Shown here: positions 62,932 to 64,000 of the stretch, one piece after another
How the letters are laid out: each line of letters begins with the position of its first letter
Numbering within the stretch: the first letter of the stretch is position 1
Assembly: GCF_030296575.1 (NCBI RefSeq)
Contig: NZ_AP027729.1
Location: 2,976,001 to 3,040,000, forward strand
From: Paraoerskovia sediminicola
Lineage (GTDB): Bacteria; Actinomycetota; Actinomycetes; Actinomycetales; Cellulomonadaceae
Reading direction: 5' to 3'
DNA length: 64,000 nucleotides
Notes under the pieces: generated by a model
Databases searched by the model: none
Told to the model about the DNA's origin: nothing
The model's input: the letters and a program-made list of their open reading frames with translations, nothing else
Program-made: the position numbers and the translations under genes

Positions 62932-64000
62932 ATGACCCACCCCGACGACGTCTCTCCGGACGCCTCTGTGCCTTCTGACAGGCCTTCTGACGCGCCACTT
63001 GCTGCATCCGGCGACATGACCGAGACCGACGCTTCGCACGACCTGGACGGCGCGGACGACGCGGCCGGAACTATGCCCGACGCGACCCCCGAAGGGGTCG
63101 GCGCGATCGACGCCGACACCGACGACGCGGACCGCGAGCGCGCGCTGCGCGCGGGCCTCGAGGACTACGAGCTCGGCGACGAGGACCTCACGCTCCTGGA
63201 CCGCGAGCTCGACGAGGACGACGATGCCGCGCCCGAGGCGCCGCTGCCCGTCCTCGCGGTCGTGGGCCGCCCGAACGTCGGCAAGTCGACGCTCGTCAAC
63301 CGCATCCTCGGGCGCCGTGAGGCCGTGACCGAGGACAAGCCCGGCGTCACGCGCGACCGCGTGAGCTACCCGGCCGAGTGGGCCGGGAAGAACTTCACGC
63401 TCGTCGACACCGGCGGCTGGGAGGTCGACGTCGCCGGCATCGAGGCGCGCGTCGCCGAGCAGGCCGAGGTCGCGATCGAGCTCGCGGACGCCGTCGTCTT
63501 CGTCGTGGACGCCGTCGTCGGCCCCACGGCGACGGACGAGCGCGTCGTGCGGCTGCTGCGCCGCTCAGGCAAGCCGGTCGTGCTGTGCGCCAACAAGGTG
63601 GACGGGGCGTCCGGCGAGGCCGACGCCCAGACGCTGTGGAGCCTCGGGCTCGGCGAGCCGTACCCCGTCTCCGCCCTCCACGGGCGCGGCACGGGCGACC
63701 TGCTCGAGGCCGCCGTCAAGGCGCTGCCCGAGAAGAGCGCGCACGGGGAGCTGCGTCCCGAGGGTCCGCGACGCGTGGCCCTCGTCGGCCGCCCGAACGT
63801 CGGCAAGTCGTCCCTCCTGAACAAGGTCGCCGGCTCGGAGCGGGTCGTCGTCGACGAGATCGCCGGCACCACCCGCGACCCCGTCGACGAACTCGTGCTG
63901 CTGAAGGGCCAGCCCTGGTGGTTCGTGGACACCGCCGGGATCCGCCGTCGCGTCCACCAGACGCGCGGCGCCGACTTCTACGCGTCGTTGCGCACCCAGG
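62932..64000 (+). CDS. der: GTPase Der, N-terminal part
   Basis: Der (EngA) is an essential GTPase with two G domains that helps assemble the 50S subunit. The frame is open from ATG 62932 to the window edge, so the C-terminus is missing. An acidic leader of about 100 residues ([17 protein letters not shown] and [10 protein letters not shown]-like runs) comes first. The first G domain follows, with G1 [14 protein letters not shown], the segment [13 protein letters not shown] (G2), DTGGWE (G3) and ANKVDG (G4). The second G domain begins at [20 protein letters not shown]. The acidic extension is longer than in E. coli but usual for actinobacteria. It follows plsC after 136 bases and appears to have its own promoter. 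Confidence 0.95.
   Translation, partial: MTHPDDVSPDASVPSDRPSDAPLAASGDMTETDASHDLDGADDAAGTMPDATPEGVGAIDADTDDADRERALRAGLEDYELGDEDLTLLDRELDEDDDAAPEAPLPVLAVVGRPNVGKSTLVNRILGRREAVTEDKPGVTRDRVSYPAEWAGKNFTLVDTGGWEVDVAGIEARVAEQAEVAIELADAVVFVVDAVVGPTATDERVVRLLRRSGKPVVLCANKVDGASGEADAQTLWSLGLGEPYPVSALHGRGTGDLLEAAVKALPEKSAHGELRPEGPRRVALVGRPNVGKSSLLNKVAGSERVVVDEIAGTTRDPVDELVLLKGQPWWFVDTAGIRRRVHQTRGADFYASLRTQ

Overview
This window is a very GC-rich stretch of an actinobacterial chromosome. It carries RbpA, WhiA, a Soj-like ParA with ScpA/ScpB, OpcA, an ANTAR regulator, many GTG starts and many apparently leaderless promoters. The gene order (gltBD, pyk, ANTAR regulator, polA, rpsA, coaE, uvrB, uvrA, uvrC, rapZ, yvcK, whiA, gap, pgk, tpiA, secG, pgl, opcA, zwf, tal, tkt, ctaB, then xerD, parA, scpAB, rluB, aroH, cmk, der) is the conserved core order of high-GC Actinobacteria as I remember it from Streptomyces. 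Content and style suggest Micrococcales (Cellulomonas or Promicromonospora relatives), but genus is inference. I see no prophage, insertion sequence, CRISPR array or plasmid functions.

Layout. 1-5.6 kb: nitrogen assimilation (gltB 3' part, gltD) and pyruvate kinase. 5.6-9.7 kb: a PNPOx-like flavoprotein divergent from a MocR-type regulator, a tRNA with anticodon CAA, the ANTAR regulator and a GNAT protein. 9.7-19.4 kb: thioesterase, polA, methyltransferase, pfkA, rpsA, an ABC exporter and coaE. 19.4-28.3 kb: an LPxTG-type surface protein, uvrB, a TerC-family manganese exporter behind a yybP-ykoY riboswitch, a YciI protein, an MBL hydrolase and a GH15 glycosidase. 28.3-31.8 kb: uvrA under an SOS box, and an OsmC protein. 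31.9-38.1 kb: a complete mevalonate operon on the minus strand (idi, mvaK1, mvaD, mvaK2, hmgR, hmgS), which looks like an accessory insertion between uvrA and uvrC. 38.2-47.7 kb: uvrC, rapZ, yvcK, whiA, the glycolytic genes gap-pgk-tpiA, secG and rbpA. 47.8-54.6 kb: a minus-strand pentose phosphate operon (tkt, tal, zwf, opcA, pgl). 55-64 kb: ctaB, xerD, then the chromosome-maintenance cluster ending in der, which is cut by the window edge.

How it fits together: pyk, pfkA, gap, pgk and tpiA cover much of glycolysis. The tkt-to-pgl operon supplies NADPH and pentoses, and that NADPH could feed both GltBD and HMG-CoA reductase. uvrA, uvrB and uvrC with polA make up excision repair.

The main caution is sequence quality. 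Nine genes (gltD, polA, pfkA, the ABC exporter, mvaD, rapZ, pgl, zwf and scpB, the last twice) carry single-base frame breaks. Every one is repaired by adding one G or C, nearly always in a G/C run of 4-5. Most of these genes are essential or central, so I read the breaks as homopolymer undercalls and annotate each gene across its break. I found no clearly new multi-gene system. The best leads are stop-codon-spanning tandem duplications at three gene ends, a probable CTG start for hmgS, mutually exclusive hairpins between tkt and tal, a large group of leaderless promoters, and the anchored surface protein.
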